Source: Mycolicibacterium sp. CBMA 226
Lineage (GTDB): Bacteria > Actinomycetota > Actinomycetes > Mycobacteriales > Mycobacteriaceae
Assembly (NCBI RefSeq): GCF_009729075.1
Contig: NZ_VTGY01000008.1
Span: 124,001 to 188,000, forward strand
Direction of reading: 5' to 3'
DNA length: 64,000 bases
Part shown: positions 63,601 through 64,000 of the stretch, piece after piece
How positions within the stretch are numbered: position 1 is the first letter of the stretch
Layout: every line of letters begins with the position of its first letter
The notes under the pieces: generated by a model
What the model saw: only the letters and a program-made list of their open reading frames with translations
Databases searched by the model: none
What the model was told of the DNA's origin: nothing
Translations under genes and position numbers: made by a program

Positions 63601-63765
63601 ATGGACGATACATCACGCGGGCATAGCGATCACGGTCGCTGCGATTGCCGTTGGCCAATCTCCGACACCGTGAACCACTACTGTGCGTTACCGGTGGGGC
63701 ATGCGGGAGACAAACATATCTGTCTCTGCCTTGAGATGCACGATGTGCTGAGCGCGCGCGGATGA
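63601..63765 (+). CDS. 54-residue Cys/His-rich protein, unknown
   Basis: The ATG at 63601 has a GAGAGGG Shine-Dalgarno 8 bases upstream. The sequence holds CDCRW, HYCALPVGH, DKHICLCLEMH, with five Cys and several His, a likely zinc-binding mini-domain. The TTGACA-like motif at 63545 could be its -35. It ends two bases before the stop of the leftward gene. No family was recognised. Confidence 0.5.
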   Translation: MDDTSRGHSDHGRCDCRWPISDTVNHYCALPVGHAGDKHICLCLEMHDVLSARG

Positions 63766-63767
63766 AG

Positions 63768-64000
63768 CTACTGTGCTGCGAGCTGCGCTAGTCGGTCTAC
63801 AGCGGACTCTGCGACCTGCACTGGACGAAACGCGAAGTCGAGCAGTTTGTCTGGGTCTCCTTTGGCTGACATCACGATCAGTCCGGTTTTTGGATCGGGC
63901 GTCGGGTCTTTCACTGTCACTGTGCCGCCGTGCAGCGCCGCCCAAGGGCGCGCATGTGCATACCCGCTGAGAATCTGCCATGTCTGCGCAAGCGTGGTGC
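63768..64000 (-). CDS. Leftward protein, C-terminal part, unknown
   Basis: An open frame enters from the right edge and ends in TAG at 63768-63770, giving 76 residues with normal amino-acid bias. It reads through TWQILSGYAHARPW, then VTVKDPTPDPKTGLIVMSA and a C-terminal helix VQVAESAVDRLAQLAAQ. The start is outside the window. The alternative frame on this strand is Arg/Ser-rich and looks false. It is convergent with the mini-protein at 63601. Whether it belongs to the element or the host is unknown. Confidence 0.55.
   Translation of the reverse strand, partial: TTLAQTWQILSGYAHARPWAALHGGTVTVKDPTPDPKTGLIVMSAKGDPDKLLDFAFRPVQVAESAVDRLAQLAAQ

Larger units (their letters stand above)
54660..64000 (+). 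mobile_element. phiRv1/phiRv2-like integrated element, right end outside window
   Basis: The element begins at a tRNA 3'-end remnant and extends at least 9.3 kb. Gene order is integrase, unknown, excisionase-like, two small proteins, primase-helicase, DUF732 cargo, small terminase-like, four unknown, prohead protease, a repeat region, a Cys/His-rich mini-protein and a leftward gene. Integrase, primase, terminase and protease order resembles M. tuberculosis phiRv1 and phiRv2. Coding density is high and many junctions are ATGA or TGATG overlaps. No portal, major capsid, tail, lysis or clear repressor gene is seen within the window. The tRNA with intact sequence should lie at the right end. Confidence 0.8.

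Noticed and set aside
63688..63981. A 97-codon minus-strand frame at the right edge
   Set aside because: It is Arg/Ser-rich. Another frame on the same strand reads as a natural protein through to the edge of the window.

Overview
The window is a GC-rich stretch of a mycobacterial chromosome, probably from a rapidly growing, environmental species. From memory of the M. tuberculosis map, positions 8.5-45.4 kb follow the order Rv1272c to Rv1287: two ABC exporters, lprB/lprC, a SixA-like phosphatase, an SbcD/SbcC-like pair, a GMC oxidoreductase, oppABCD, cysD, cysNC and an Rrf2 regulator. Extra genes interrupt that order. An MPT63-like protein, a 13E12-type HNH protein behind a mycobacterial SOS box, and DUF732 domains support the same assignment. 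No database search was run.

Layout. 0-8.4 kb: a DNA glycosylase, a class III adenylyl cyclase, a GH16 glucanase, a copper pair (copZ/copA-like) behind a CsoR-type operator, small unknown genes, and the SOS-controlled HNH gene. 8.5-27.2 kb: the Rv1272c-Rv1283c-like block, with an acyl-CoA-dehydrogenase-like flavoprotein and an alpha/beta hydrolase inserted between the GMC oxidoreductase and opp. 27.4-35.4 kb: a two-component system with two GT39 glycosyltransferases, one frameshifted, and a GT2/GtrA protein. This block lies where I would expect the carbonic anhydrase Rv1284. 37.3-41.1 kb: a sulfate-activation operon (leader ORF, cysD, 11-codon ORF, cysNC, cysQ) in which every junction is a stop/start overlap, closed by a 19-bp hairpin. 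41-54.5 kb: a diiron-type hydrolase with a TetR regulator, an Rrf2 regulator, several oxidoreductases and hydrolases, a DesK/NarL-type two-component operon with a DUF4097-like protein, an LLM/M20 pair and secreted proteins.

54.66 kb to the right edge is an integrated element resembling the M. tuberculosis prophage-like elements phiRv1/phiRv2. It starts at a tRNA 3'-end remnant and carries a tyrosine integrase, an excisionase-like protein, a TOPRIM/AAA primase-helicase, a DUF732 cargo gene, a small-terminase-like protein, several unknown small proteins and an HK97-type prohead protease. Within the window there is no large terminase, major capsid, portal, tail or lysis gene. Several repeat clusters could be replication, control or packaging sites. 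The right end, where the restored tRNA should lie, is outside the window.

The most interesting signals are the fully coupled cys operon with two tiny ORFs, three 8-bp-spaced TGTAA repeats in front of a possible ribbon-helix-helix gene, a shared 11-bp-period direct repeat at two promoters of the two-component/glycosyltransferase locus, and the satellite-like element with its iteron-like repeats.
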